Shown piece after piece: positions 1-12,105 of a stretch of 64,000 bases of DNA; the stretch's first letter is position 1, and the number at the start of each line of letters is the position of its first letter. The position numbers were made by a program, and so were the translations under genes. The stretch is from Synanceia verrucosa (lineage: Eukaryota > Chordata > Actinopteri > Perciformes > Synanceiidae), in assembly GCA_029721515.1 (NCBI GenBank), contig CM056563.1:17613954-17677953 (forward strand), in the 5' to 3' direction. The notes under the pieces are model-generated. The model worked only from the letters and a program-made list of their open reading frames with translations, had not been told where the DNA came from and ran no database searches.

Positions 1-1
1 T

Positions 2-1096
2 CTGGGCAGCCTGAAGGTGATGGACACTCAACACCAGCTCTTCTTCTTGATACTCATCGTTGTGTCGGTGTGGGAGTTTGTGGCGGCCCCTCTGGAGTGG
101 ACGGTAGACGACGGCCTGTACGAGTATCTGGACTTTGCGGATGCTTCAGACCGCTACAGCAGCACCAGGGTGTGGGGTTTGCTGGGAGCAGCGTGTGGAG
201 TTGGAGGAGCTGGTTTGCTGGTCAGCCAGTTGCATTGCCTCATAGTGGACCAGACCTCTGGGAATGCAGTGCATTTCTACTGCTACGCCGCTCTGGCTGC
301 TCTGACCCTTCCTGTGGCCGCCTACCTGCCTCTCTACCTGAATAAGAAGCGGGATAGGGCCAACGGGCTCCTCAAAGCCGTGCAGCTGGTGCGTGGCTCC
401 CCCCGAGCTCTGCTCTGCGCCGTCACCACCCTGCTGGTCGGGGCGGCGGGCTCTGCTGTGGATAACTTCCTGCTGTGGCAGATGCAGGACCATGGGAGTG
501 GCAAGCTGCACATGGGGCTGTCTCTGGCTCTCGCTCTGCTGTCGCAGGCCACCTTCCCTTATCTGCTGGCCAACCGAGTATCCAAGCTCCTGAGCCCAGG
601 AAGGGTGCTCGCTCTAGGGGCTGCGAGCCTTGGGTTGCAGTGCTGCTATTACTCGTTCCTCTGGGGGCCGTGGGCGGCGCTGCCCGCTCAGGTGTTGAGC
701 TGCTTCAGCACCGGAGCGCTCTGGTGGGCTGTGAAAGTCCAGTGCGAGGATGTTGCCACGCCGGGTGCCGAGAGGGCCGTGAGGAGGGTCTACAGTACAT
801 TTTGTCTACACCTGGGAAGCGCACTGGGGAGCTTTGCCGCAGGGTTCACGGTCCAGAGGTTTGGGCTCGCTTGGCTGTTCAGAGGAGTGGCAGTGGGTGT
901 GATGGTGTGGTCAGCATGTCTGCTTCTGCTCCAGTGGAAAGCTCCTCGGCAGCGAAGGATCAACTATTCACGCCTTTTGGCGGCCGATGCGAGTGAAGCC
1001 AGTGACTCTGAATCTGAACAGGAGAGAGACTGGCTTGAAAAGGCAATGAAAGACGACAGAAGCAATAACAACTATGGAAGGAAGGTAAACCACTGA
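2..1096 (+). CDS. mfsd6l: MFSD6-like major facilitator (5' truncated by window edge)
   Basis: The frame is open from base 2 to a TGA at 1094-1096 without introns, giving about 364 residues of the C-terminal part of a membrane transporter. The start codon lies outside the window; the ATG at base 20 is internal. The hydrophobic segments alternate with short charged loops as in a 12-helix major facilitator protein, and the block EFVAAPLEWTVDDGLYEYLD followed by a YSSTRVWG-type stretch is characteristic of the MFSD6/MFSD6L family. The C-terminus is hydrophilic and acidic (SEASDSESEQERD) and presumably cytosolic. MFSD6L is intronless in other vertebrates as I recall, which fits. Substrate is unknown; family members are orphan transporters. 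ATTAAA at 1588-1593 is a possible poly(A) signal. MFSD6 is the alternative, but the lack of introns favours MFSD6L. Confidence 0.85.
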   Translation: MGSLKVMDTQHQLFFLILIVVSVWEFVAAPLEWTVDDGLYEYLDFADASDRYSSTRVWGLLGAACGVGGAGLLVSQLHCLIVDQTSGNAVHFYCYAALAALTLPVAAYLPLYLNKKRDRANGLLKAVQLVRGSPRALLCAVTTLLVGAAGSAVDNFLLWQMQDHGSGKLHMGLSLALALLSQATFPYLLANRVSKLLSPGRVLALGAASLGLQCCYYSFLWGPWAALPAQVLSCFSTGALWWAVKVQCEDVATPGAERAVRRVYSTFCLHLGSALGSFAAGFTVQRFGLAWLFRGVAVGVMVWSACLLLLQWKAPRQRRINYSRLLAADASEASDSESEQERDWLEKAMKDDRSNNNYGRKVNH

Positions 1097-3167
1097 AGTG
1101 TGAGGAGACAAATAGCACAGCCCAAACCAGGATAATTAACATCCCACTCTGACAGCTCCAACTGGAATATAATATTGACTTTTAACGCTTATTACTGTTT
1201 CATCTGATTTAAATGTTATTATATCACATGTTACCTGTCTGCAGTTAAAGTGACTTTATCTCTGTGCCACCTGATCCTCCACAAACATACATTAGCATAA
1301 GCAAGCACTCTTTTGTAAAGCAAACAAGAAAGCAGGATTATGGGTGGGAAGATGAAGTAGGACTGAGCACCACCTGGCTGGTTTAACAGCTCAGACATCA
1401 CAACAATAGAAACACCGAAGCTTCTCTCTAGGAGTACAAACACAAAACATGCGCACAAGGTGAAGCTAAACATTGACTGGCTTCCTGTTTGACCACACCC
1501 AACAGTCTGTTGATCTACTGCTAAAGTCACCGCTCACCCAGTCATCGTGTTTGTGCCTTTTTTTTGTGTGTGTGAATTGATAAAACCATTAAATAACCAG
1601 AAAGATTGTTTAATATTTAACTGCAGCACATTGCAGCAGAGCTGTATGATTATCGTGTTATTTAGGTTTGAGCAGGTGTGTTTGCTTCCTCTGAAAAATG
1701 TTTGTGAGTTGAAGTCAGTTTGCTGAATATAACTCAGGTCAAAAGGTCAGCGTTGACCTGTTAGAATGAAGGTGGAGCCTTTTTCTAGAGATATTAAATG
1801 TGGACGTCTGACGTTAAATTAATCCTGTTCTTAACGGCTTCCTAATGTAATTTTCTTTTTTGTTGTTTATATGTTGTATATTTCAAACCTGTTACAGACC
1901 TGAGAACTGTGAAGAGTTAAGTGAAGGAATCAGCCTGTTTGTGTGACAGCAGCAAAAAGAAATGTTTGCTTTTAGAAGAGAGATGGCCTCAGTTTTTGGG
2001 AACAGTACTTTTAATAATCTGAAGCACAGCTGAGGAGTGGATGAATGAATGAATGAATAAACGTCCCCAGCCGTGGGACGCCCCCTCCTACAGTATGGTA
2101 CAATAGCAGCTCCTGCATGCGTGCAGACAGATGCACGCTGCGCTCCCACAAACATCTGGCGGGGCCCTAAAGGGTCCAGCAGTACCAAATCAAGTCATCC
2201 CTGCTATGTCGTAGAAACAGCTGAACCCAATCAGTCGTGATGAGAAATTCATGGTGACAGACAGCTCGCTTCTCCTCAGAGTTTCTGCTGTGGTGGTTGG
2301 AGCGCAACAGACCGTTAAAATGGCAGATGTCTGTTATTTTCAGGATTAATTTGGGGGAAAAAAGTCAGCTATAAGAAGTCAGCTTCTCTTAAGCAGTGGT
2401 GGAGTGCAGCTAATTACTTTCACAGAAGTACTGTTGACTACTTCAGTACAAAGTCCAGGTACTTAATTTAACCTACTCTTGTAATTCTCTTCCTGCCTTA
2501 TGAAAGTTGTACATTTCTAAATGTGATGATTTGTGATAAATTGAAGGAAGATGTGATTATGTGTTGAAAATCCTCCTGTTTCTTAAAGTAAATAAACTAT
2601 TAAAAAGAAACAAAACTGGATGAGCTGGGAAGTGCTTCATCGCTGAGCTGTTTCTCTGAGCTCATGAAAATACTTTTCAGACAGATGATCTTACAGAATA
2701 TGATGCATTTATTTAGATTACACCCAACCGATTATATAAAGGAAACAATTTTCTTATTGTTCTTTCACGTAAACCTTTGTCCCTTTCAATAATAAAGCTA
2801 GAAACATAATATGAATAAATCAAAACACTGCAGGGTTGCTGCTGTAGGGCTTTTATTTTTGGGACTTGAAGTACATTTTGCTCATAATACCTTTAATAAA
2901 GTGAGATTTTGAATGCAAGACTCGTGTTTCCAGTGGCTGCTGCTGTGCGTCATAGCGCGGCTGTGCCAGCAGAGGGCGCCCTGCAGCAGAGCTCACCTGC
3001 AGGAGGTTCAGCATCTCCTCCCCGGTATTTTCCCTCACACGTTACACTGGCGTTGCATGGACTCGGTCGATGCCTTTAAATGTTACATTTTCAAGCTGTA
3101 CAACTATTTATTTTCATTTTTTTTCCAGCTCAGTGTCTGAAAAAAAGGTGGAGTGTTTGTGAAGAAC
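1097..3167. other. Spacer between mfsd6l and bmerb1
   Basis: No coding exon is recognisable. It holds the presumed mfsd6l 3'UTR, a short AATG/GAAT tandem run near 2038-2058, and A/T-rich sequence. A polypyrimidine tract ending in CAG at 3126-3128 sits about 40 bases before the bmerb1 start codon. The first coding exon is therefore probably preceded by a separate 5'UTR exon somewhere in this spacer, which I cannot place. Confidence 0.5.
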
Positions 3168-6100
3168 ATGGAGAGAAGATCCTCTCAGCTGTACGGCTCT
3201 CTGGAGGAGACGCAGGTGGACGAAGCGACGGAGAAATCAAGTAAGTGCACCTCAGAGAGATGTAGTGTTTGAGATGAGCAGGATGGATGCTTGGATAGTG
3301 TTCAGCAGCAAAAAAAAAAAAAAAAAAAGAAGAATAAATAAAAACATGATGTGCACCAACTTTGTAGGAGAAAAGCTCCAGGTGCCTGCAGATATCCACA
3401 GTGAGCTTCTTATAAACTTTAGGCTATATTCTTGTAAACCTTAATTTATTAAGTGATGTATATTTCATTTGAAGGAAACACTTTTGTCTGGTTTTCCCTT
3501 CATGTAGTGATGGTCTAAAGTTTGTTAACATAGTCAAATAAATGAAAATATCTGTCATATTACTGACATCAAGAAAATCATATTTTGAAGCTGGAATGAT
3601 TGTTGTTTGTCAGACTTTTTGCCTTTAATTTCAAATCATTTGTAGCTCTCTCGGTGTCAGTGCTCAGCAGGAAATTCATCATATGTAGAGAATAAAGACT
3701 CCAGTAATGAATGAAAAATGTACGTAGGGGTGATGTTTGTTAGTTTTTTGAGGATATTTTGTTTTTCTCATGAAAATTCTAAGGAAACAACCAGAAAATT
3801 ACAGTTAATGCCTGTTTATGAGAGTTATGAATGGGCCCCTGGGTACAAACATGCAAAGGGTCCAAAATAAGAACAGGACACATGAGACTTTTTGCAGGTG
3901 AAGGCCAGTGGGGCCCCTGACACTTTGGGCCCTGACACTTTAATTTGATAGTAGCATTTTATTTTTGCCTTTCCTCAAGGCTCATTTTTCTTGTTTCTCT
4001 GTTATTCCCATTGTGCAACATACAATACAACAACACACACATTCATTTTCTTTACTTATTTTAATTATTACAGTATTATTACAACTGTGCTCTACTGAAA
4101 TTATAGGGCTTTAAGAAGTAAACAAACTGTAACCTGCACGTATAATCTGGTGATTTATTTGTTGGTTCTCATTAAAATAATTTTAAGCCTGCCAAACCAC
4201 CTAATCATGCACACAGCAGGTATGTCGTGCAGCCCTTGTGTCCCTAGTGATCCAGTGTGTATGATCGTAATGTCTGTTCACACAAGGTCAGGTAATTAAA
4301 AGCTGATCCAAGCTCTGCTGGATGACTCATCGCTCCCTCCCAGTGAGGAGTAGGAGGATGTGGATGGTGTGAAGTATCTGCAGAGCTCTGATCAGATCAT
4401 AGCAGCATGGGGAATTTCAGCTGAGACAGGTGCCTTACTGGACATTAATGAGTGCAATAAATTACTCCAATTAAGCAATTTGCTGAAGGCATAATGGAAA
4501 CGTTCACAACAATTTTTAATTTTCTCTTGATTCGCTTCGTTGCCGAGTGATGGAGGAGAGGATTGATGCCACCATCATGTCTGTACGCTAAATAGAAGGC
4601 TACAGCCAGCAAACTGGCTAGCTTAGTTTAGCATAAAGACTGGAAACAGGTGGAAAGGGCCATGTTTAGGAGGTAACTCACAAGCAGGTTTAGGACTTGA
4701 CCTTGAATAATAACAGTGAGGATAGGTCATCACACAGCAAGTCATGAGTCACTCGAGTTTTAGGACAGAACCAGGCTGCTGTTTGTATTTATCTAATCAT
4801 CTCCTAGAAAAAAGGCTTGTTAAGTGTTTAAATGCCCCCCCCCAAAAAAAAAATGTTGAGTAATTGCTTTAAATCATGCAAAATTCAGTCTATACTGATG
4901 TGCATTACAGTTGTGGTGAAAAGTTTACATGCACTTGTAATGAACATAATGTCATGACTCTCGTTATTTCTGTAACTCTGATTTTTCTCAGATAGAGTGT
5001 TTGGAACAGATACTTCTTTGTCATAAATACATTTATGAAGTTTGGTTCTTTTATGATTTTATTATGGGTCAACTGAAAATGTGACCAAATCTGCTGGATC
5101 AAAAATATACATACAGTAATGCTAATATTTGGTTACATGCCCCTTGGCCATTTTCACTTCAATTAGGTGCTTTTGGTAGCCATCCACAAGCTTCTGGTTG
5201 AATCTTTGACCACTCCTCTTGACAGAATTGGAGCAGTTCAGTTAAATTTGTTGGCTTTCTGACATGGACTTGTTTCTTCAGCATTGTCCACATGTTCTCA
5301 ATGGGGTTTAAGTCAGGACTTTTCTAAAACCTTAATGCTAGCCTGATTTAGCCATTCCATTACCACTTTTGATGTGTGTTTGGGGTCACTGTCCTGTTGG
5401 AACACCCAGCTGTGCCCAAGACCCAGCCTTCAGGCTGATGATTTTAGGTTATCTTGAAGAATTTGAAGGTAATCCTCCTTCTTCACTTAGTTTGTTATTT
5501 ATACCTGTGTGAACAAGTGAACAGGTTATTATGTGGACACAGTCCTCTTTTTGAGAATAACTGTGATGCAAACATGAATGTCAAATTAACTGAATGTGCA
5601 CCATTATGATAGATTTACTTTGAAAAGTGACAGGAAACAGAAAAAACAGCTGATATCCCCAAAACTGTTTATAGTTCAAGTGATAGTGCTTGTAAAACAG
5701 TCACAGATGAGCCTCAATTTAATCTGAAATCATCCAGATATCCTCTATTTCTTTCATTTATGGCAGTTGAACGTGAAGTACTTGAACCTAGAAAGAAGAG
5801 TATATCTTAACTCCTCATGCCATGATGAGAACCAAATAAACATGTTTTGTTCTCGCCTGTCTTTCAGCAGAGGACGTCATTTCGATGGCCGACTCCACGA
5901 TCACGATCGAGGACATTGAGGGAGAGCTGTGCAAAATCGAGCGGATAAGAGACATCCTTGTACGGAGGGAATCAGAGCTGAGATACATGTAAGATCTGCT
6001 TCTGTAGCTGCAGCTTTCATGTTCATTAACACAAACAAAGGGATGCTGATGAGATAATAATACTCTTCTATCGTGTAGCTCATTGCATAGTAAAGCTCTG

Positions 6101-9100
6101 CTGTGCAGGGATCTGCTGTTAGCAGTCCCTCGGGAGTTTGAGGTGATGCACCGCGACTGTCAGCCGCCAACGCCGGGAGCAGCCATGTGCACGATGGCAA
6201 CGAGCTCACTGACAGCTTTTTTTCATATCTCAAAAGATGCCCTTTGCTCCTCTGTCGCTCTCATCCTTACTTATAACTGTTTCACTATTTTTCTGCGGAG
6301 ACCTTCCTCATTATTTCGACACATGAGGGCGGACGTGGTGGAGCCGTAATGTGGCCAAAAGATGACTCAGAGAACCAGAGAATAACGATTTGTTTTGCTG
6401 CTTTCAAAATGACTAGTCTGATAAATGCTGGTGGTTCACAATGTCACACATCAGTTTCACATCATGTTTTCACTTCCATCCACATTCAGTCACCATCCAA
6501 AGACATCCTGAGGGTGAGAAGTGATGAGTAGTCCTGCTCACTTCAGTTTTCCTGCATGGGTTCACATCTGTGATGTTTTTTTATTAATTTTACTTATTTT
6601 GTTTTTGATTGATTTATTCTTCTGTTCGTGTTCTTTGAAGCACTTTGACCAGTATGTGTTCTCTTTACACACACTTATAAATGAACAGATCAGTCACTTT
6701 GGTCCAGACTGGAACGTCCTTAGAATAATGGGTTGGATTTCATTTGGAACAGACATTCATTTTAATAACTGCTAATTTGTTTATTATACCTGCCAAACAC
6801 AGCTGTTTTCCTGATCAATGCAGCACCACCACTGAGGCAAACTGTGACGTAAACAAGACAACAACACTTTTTGAATAAACACTCCTGATTGGCAGCATAT
6901 GAGTCATTCTTAAATATATACTATCAAACCAGCTGGAGTTCATATTTCTATCACAGTCATTTCCCTCTTGTTGCCATCACACACGTACACTTCAGTGAGA
7001 CGGTGAAACGAGATCTCACACTGTCAGTCAGGTGATTCATTCACAGAGGGCAGCATGAAGGTGTTATTCCAGCTAATAACCTCACGCACCTCGCTGTCAT
7101 CTTCAGTGTTTCTCTGTTGTTCTGTATGTAAAATTGCTTTGCTGCAATTATGTAAATTCACTCTGTGTTTTTTTTTTAAAGCCACAAAACACTGACATCA
7201 CCTGCTTTCCTGCAGGATTTCTACTGATAATTCATTTGTTTTCCACTCAGGATGGATGATATTCAGCTCTGCAGAGAAATCACAAGGCTGAAGACGGAGC
7301 TGCAGAAACTTGTCTCGATTCCAGGTGAAAGAAAAAGCAGCCACTTACTGTGTGTTTGTCACATTTTATTTAATCTGCAGACATTTTGCTTATCTTAGAA
7401 AACATGTTAGTGAACTGCAGCAAAAGACTCAAAGTCCATCCATCCATTTTCTACCGCTTATCCTCATAGGGTCATGGGGGGGCTGGAGCCTATCCCAGCT
7501 GTCTTAAGGGTGAAAGGCAGGGTACACCCTGGACAAGTCTCCAGTTCATCACAGGACACATAGAGACAGACAACCACTCACATTCACATTCACACCTACG
7601 GTCAATTTAAATTAGCCAATTAACCTAATCCCCATGCATGTTTTTGGATGGTGGGAGGAAGCCGGAGTACCCGGAGAGAACCCACGCAAACACGGTGAGA
7701 ACATACAAAACATGCAGAAAGGGAGCAGCAAATCTGGTACCTTCTTGCTGTGAAGCGACAGTGCTAACAACTGCACCACCATGCCACCAACTCAAAGTCT
7801 TAAAATGTATTAGTTCATACTGTTAACACTTAGTGATAGCTGTATTTTTTGAGGTCTTGAGGTGATTTTCTGCTGAACAGACAGAGACAAGTCCAAGGAG
7901 GACAGAGAGAGGGAAGAAGAGCTGCTGCAGCAAATCAACAAGCTGGTGGAGACCAGAGACTTCCTGGTGGATGACGTGGAGTTTGAAAGGCTCAGGTGAG
8001 GTTATGAAATCCATCGAATGGAAAGACTTTGACTTAGTGACGCTCTTCTCGGGCACAGCGGACATCACAGTGCTGTCAGTTTACAACACAATGGATTTCA
8101 CTGAGCAAAGTAGTTTTAATTGCAGCAAAGGAGCATGAATGTAAAGGTTTTCAGATTCAGAAAGTCACTTCATCAGTCTGAAGTAACTTTAGTTCAACAC
8201 TTCTATCGGACTTTACTGAGCGACAGAATCTCCTGGAGATATATATTTTTATGTCTGTAATGATTAATCCACCAGTATGTGCAAGCTCTTTAATCAAAGA
8301 AAAAGCAGAATTAAATATCAAAGCACATTATTTTTTTTTTTAAATGATATGTAAAATTCCAGTTAGTTACTGTCATTCCTGAACAGAAAAATGTGTTTCA
8401 GTGGTTGTTTGTTGTTCTGGATTATTTTCTGATTTCTCAGAGAATTCTGGGGTTTTGGCTCAAATTTGGGTCTAAAAAGGTGAATTCAGTATAAAGTCCT
8501 CACTCCTGTTTAAAATGGTAACGTGTAGGGAACTCAGTGAGAAAGAAAGAGTCTGAATTAAAGCTCTGAAATGACAGCTACTCTAATACATTTGTTAATC
8601 ATGGTATGATCAAGTTTTCTCATGAATCCTTTATGTTCTGTGGGCCCTCTCTGTGTATTTACACTGAATAATAATCACAGCTGATATGCAGGCAGTCGTT
8701 AATGTGACATAATATCAATGAGCAACATTTTGATTGGTCTCAGAAAAACTGCAGTCTGCAGGACTGCGATCCGCCACCCTCCTTCATTATTCAGTGTGTG
8801 TGTGTAGATTGAGGTGAAGATGCGACAGTGGATCCACACAGTAGATTAAAATCCCTTCTTGAGGATTTGGCAGTCCCGTCTGTAGCCTTGGTTTCTCTCA
8901 CAACATTGGTGACGGTGACATTTAACATTATTAAGAAAAGCTTATACATGACAAATATTCTCCTCCACAGGGAAAGAGAGGAGGACAGAGAAATGGCAGC
9001 CTTCCTGCAGTCAAAATTCCCCCAGACGTTGACTGCAAAAGGTGAGTCTGACCATGAGGCTGTCATATGCAAGCTTCCTTTGCAGCCGCCCTTTCTCTCC

Positions 9101-10104
9101 ACGTATGACTCCTGTGTGTAAAAGGATGAAGGTGTGAATATTTTTCTCTGGTAGTTGAGTTGGCAGCTGTGTGACTCAATGAAGAGTGTCTGATCCAAAC
9201 ACAGCCATAATCCCTAAATCGCTCTGGATGAGTGCAAACACTTCTAAATCTTTAGGATTTCACTCCTGGTTTAATCCTGGTTGAGGTGCTGGTGAGCACA
9301 TCAGGGAGAACCAAAACCAGGACAGAGCAGGACAGGCTGTCACGTGCTGCTGCACTAGAATGAGAGGTTTTCTAAAGGTACTCGATACACCACTGCCTTT
9401 GCAACACAAAACATAAAAGTTGCTCACATAGCTTTCTGAAGAAGAAGAAGAAGAAGAATTCCTTTATTAATCCCTCAATGAGGGAAATTACATTTCTGGA
9501 GAGGGGAAGCAGCTCTGTCCAAAGGTAACAAAATCAATCTTCCACCACATTTAAAGCTCACTGATTCACACTTTATGTCTTGTGTGCATACATGTAAATA
9601 CAACATGTGGACATTCCTGGCAAACGGCAGTGATGTTATTGGTTCTTGGTGGTTTTAAACATGTAGTTTTTGTACAGATTTAACACAAGACAGACATTCA
9701 GCAGATAAACGCTTAGAGCTCATGATGCCACATAATGACGCCCACAGTTTTATTTCAGCGATGACCTGACTGGTGATGTTTTTCCTTGTTTCCTCTGTGT
9801 GCATTCTGCTCCTTTTATACAGAACCAGGCTAGCTGTTTGTCTGCTTCCAGTCTTTGTGATAAGCTAAGCTAACATCACATCGTTTTCACACAGAAGCAG
9901 ATTCACTGTCAAATTTAAGTGGACATATAGAGGAGGAGAGCGTGAACGCTCTGTGGTGAGTAAGAGTTTATCTCCTTTTCACTCTGTGCTTTGTCAGATC
10001 AGAAGGTGGCGTCCAAATCCCAGCAGACATCAGCACCATTTATCACTAAAACTGGACTTACACTCCTGAAAGACTGCTGCGGCTTCACCTGCTCCATCAT
10101 GTAA
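3168..10104 (+). CDS. bmerb1: bMERB domain-containing protein 1 (C16orf45-like)
   Basis: Six coding exons fit: 3168-3240, 5868-5988, 7251-7324, 7881-7995, 8971-9041 and 9998-10104. They sum to 561 nt (186 residues; human BMERB1 is about 204). The protein opens MERRSSQLYGSLEE, continues with the long helical bMERB core (IEDIEGELCKIERIRDILVRR, then MDDIQLCREI, then LVETRDFLVDDVEFERLRER), and ends KTGLTLLKDCCGFTCSIM. The core matches BMERB1 almost word for word; bMERB domains in MICAL-family proteins bind Rab8-family GTPases, whereas BMERB1 itself is linked to cytoskeleton control. The last four residues, CSIM, form a CaaX-like box. Exon 2 could instead start at 5871 (the acceptor is CAGCAG), changing one residue. 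AATAAA at 10636-10641 is a possible poly(A) signal. Gene identity is firm; the 5'UTR is unknown. Confidence 0.9.
4908..5490 (-). mobile_element. Tc1/mariner fragment in bmerb1 intron 1
   Basis: The left end is CAGTTGTGGTgAAAAGTTTA next to a TA dinucleotide at 4906-4907, a typical Tc1-family terminus. The minus strand further in reads a decayed transposase C-terminus: a QQDSDPKHTSK-like catalytic block and a WPxQSPDLNPIE-like region are recognisable but interrupted by stops and frameshifts. The opposite end is missing or too decayed to place, so the right coordinate is approximate. A second terminus of the same family lies at 52316. Confidence 0.7.
7436..7789 (-). mobile_element. tRNA-derived SINE, copy A (bmerb1 intron 3)
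   Basis: A roughly 354-bp element in minus orientation, bounded by a 9-bp target duplication ACTCAAAGT at 7427-7435 and 7790-7798. The plus strand begins with the tail (CCATCCATTTTCTACCGC) and ends near the complement of the tRNA-like head (GGTGGTGCAGT-type A box). Copies B to F in this window are related. The duplication shows insertion by target-primed reverse transcription. Confidence 0.8.
8315..8574. repeat. Unclassified repeat, copy 1 (bmerb1 intron 4)
   Basis: About 260 bp from ATATCAAAGCACATTAT to AAAGCTCTGAAATGA closely resembles 17961-18217 in tom1 intron 1, in the same orientation. Long shared blocks include GGCTCAAATTTGGGTCTAAA and AACTCAGTGAGAAAGAAAGA. I see no terminal inverted repeat, tRNA-like head or coding potential, so the class is unknown. 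Confidence 0.7.
9435..9520. repeat. LINE-tail-like fragment in bmerb1 intron 5
   Basis: A GAA triplet run is followed by ATTCCTTTATTAATCCCTCA and ATGAGGGAAATT. The same junction recurs at 63538-63590, so this is a dispersed element. It looks like the reverse complement of a fish LINE 3' end; the class is inferred. Confidence 0.5.
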
Positions 10105-10121
10105 CAAACCAAAAACTGCCT

Positions 10122-10123
<2 letters not shown>

Positions 10124-10153
<30 letters not shown>
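10124..10153. repeat. (GT)n microsatellite in bmerb1 3'UTR
   Basis: About 15 uninterrupted GT units lie 20 bases after the bmerb1 stop codon, inside the probable 3'UTR. Confidence 0.95.
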
Positions 10154-10154
<1 letters not shown>

Positions 10155-10483
10155 TTACTAAGAAAGATGATCTACATTAATTTTCATGATGCTTGCATTC
10201 ATATAATGTAGGAGATGTGTATTATGTGATTTGCTACTGTGAAATACTACGTTTATGTCTGCCTGACTAATGAATGATGATGCTAATGTTTTCACTCTGA
10301 TTAAGGTAATAAGGTTTTATTATGGCTGCTCTATTTGTGATGTAATATTTGTCACTGAGGGAACAAAACTACTGTAGTAGCGCTGCGAAATATTACAAGA
10401 GCATTGTTAAGATTACAGCTAGTGATTACTTTCACTATTGATTAATCCATTTTTTATATAATATTAAATTAATTGTTTTGTCC

Positions 10484-10530
10484 CGCGACCCTATGAGGAT
10501 CAGCGGTAAAAAATGGATGGATGGATAATT
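10484..10530. repeat. SINE tail remnant
   Basis: The stretch CGACCCTATGAGGATCAGCG followed by repeated ATGGATGG matches the 3' tail of the SINE family at 7436, 31851 and 33857. The tRNA-like head is absent, so this is a truncated copy. Confidence 0.6.
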
Positions 10531-11010
10531 GTTTTGTCTGTAAAATGGTACAAATAGCAGTAGCAGTACATCATAGTAGTAGTAGTAGTAGTAGCAGAGA
10601 TGCAGTTTATTTAGGTAATGTATGATGGTTTTGTGAATAAAATGCCCAAATTCTTGTATTTTCTTTTGGAGTTTTATTCAGATTTATGCACAAGGCTTTT
10701 CTACTGGAAATATTGTGAAAACATTGCTGCAGACACTCAGCAGGCCTCAATTTGCCCCAAAGTCTTTATCTGTAATATACTGTAGATGTAATTTGTCATT
10801 AAGTAATATGACTTACAGTGTGTTTAAAGATGAATAGAAATAAAAGATGAATAAATGCAGGCCCATCTGTAATCTAGTGTGTCGTCTTTGCATTGATGCA
10901 CATCTTTAATGCTCCTCTTTCTCTGCTATTAAACGAACATATGTTCAATTTCATATATGTTGATTCTTGTAACATGTTGACAAACACCTCAGGTCATCAG
11001 AAACTTTTAA

Positions 11011-11012
11011 GT

Positions 11013-11052
<40 letters not shown>

Positions 11053-11053
11053 A
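11011..11053. repeat. (GT)n(GA)n compound microsatellite
   Basis: A GT run passes directly into a GA run, 25 bases upstream of the Tc1-like element. Confidence 0.95.
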
Positions 11054-11077
11054 ATAGGTTGTTTCAATTTTCATATA

Positions 11078-12105
11078 CAGGGGTTGGACAATGAAACTGA
11101 AACACTGGCCAATTCAGTGTTGGAGGTTTCATGGAAATGTGAAGTCTGGTGGCCAAAATTCATTGACTGTACATTACACCAGTAAGAGCAGAGTGTGAAG
11201 GTTCAATTAGCAGAGTAATAGCACCGTTTTGCTTAAAATATTGCAATGCACACAACATTATGGGTGACATATCAGAGTTCAAAAGAGGACAAATTGTTGG
11301 TGCACGTCTTGCTGGCGCATCTGTGACCAAGACAGCAAGTCTTTGTGATGTATCAAAAGCAACAGTATCCAGGGTAATGTCAGCATACCACCAAGAAGGA
11401 CGAACCACATCCAACAGGAGGAACTGTGGACGCAAGAGGAAGCTGTCTGAAAGGGATGTCTGGGTGCTAACCCCGATTGTATCCAAAAAAAAAAACAAAA
11501 AAACACAGCTGCCCAACTCACTGCCCCGAAGAAGCGTACCACCCAGACTGTTGCATGTCTAGACTGAAGCATGGGGGTGGATCAGTGATGGTTTGGGCTG
11601 CAATATCATGGCATTCCCTCGGCCCAATACTTGTGCTAGATGGACGCGTCACTGCCAAAGACTACCGAACCATTCTGGATTCTGGACCATTCTGGACCAT
11701 GTGCACCCAGTGGTTCCAAACATTGTATCCTGAAGGCGGTGCTGTGTATCATGATGATAATGCACCAATACACACAGCAAGTCTGGTGACAGAGTGGTTT
11801 GATGAACATGAAAGTGAAGTTGAACATCTCTGCACAGTCACCAGATCTAAATATTATTGAGCCACTTTGGGGTGTTTTGGAGGAGCGAGGTAGGAAACGT
11901 TTACCTCCACCAGCATCATGTAGTGACCTGGACACTATTCTGCAAGAAGAATGGCTCAAAATCCCTCTGGTCACTGTGCAGGACTTGTATCTGTCATTCC
12001 CAAGACAAACTGATGCTGTATTAGCCACAAAAGGAGGCCCTACACCATACTAATGAATTATTGTGGTCTAAAACCAGACGTTTCAGTTTCATTGTCCAAC
12101 CCCTG
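11078..12105 (+). mobile_element. Tc1-like transposon with intact termini
   Basis: The element starts CAGGGGTTGGACAATGAAAC and ends with its exact reverse complement; the terminal inverted repeat is perfect over 26 bp. Both ends are flanked by TA (11076-11077 and 12106-12107), the target duplication of Tc1/mariner elements. At 1,028 bp it is shorter than a typical autonomous Tc1 element. Perfect ends suggest fairly recent insertion, while the internal gene is broken (next entry), so it is non-autonomous. Confidence 0.92.
11260..12053 (+). pseudogene. Broken Tc1-like transposase
   Basis: The reading frame from 11260 encodes a paired-type helix-turn-helix start (MGDISEFKRGQIVGARLAGA, then SVTKTASLCDVSKATVSRVM) and runs to about 11510. 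An A-rich, apparently deleted junction there removes the middle of the protein, including the expected first catalytic aspartate. A second frame (GGGSVMVWAA, then YHDDNAPIHTA, which holds the second catalytic Asp) follows to about 11820. A third frame supplies the end (SPDLNIIEPLWGVLEERG, which holds the last acidic residue). At least one deletion and one frameshift prevent a functional enzyme. This is an ordinary host-genome transposon gene. Confidence 0.88.

Noticed and set aside
146..511. Antisense open frame across mfsd6l
   Set aside because: Shadow of the GC-rich mfsd6l coding sequence; no homology or splice context.
7427..7798. CRISPR-like or tandem regulatory repeat array
   Set aside because: The repeats are dispersed SINE copies with target duplications; no regularly spaced array exists anywhere in the window.
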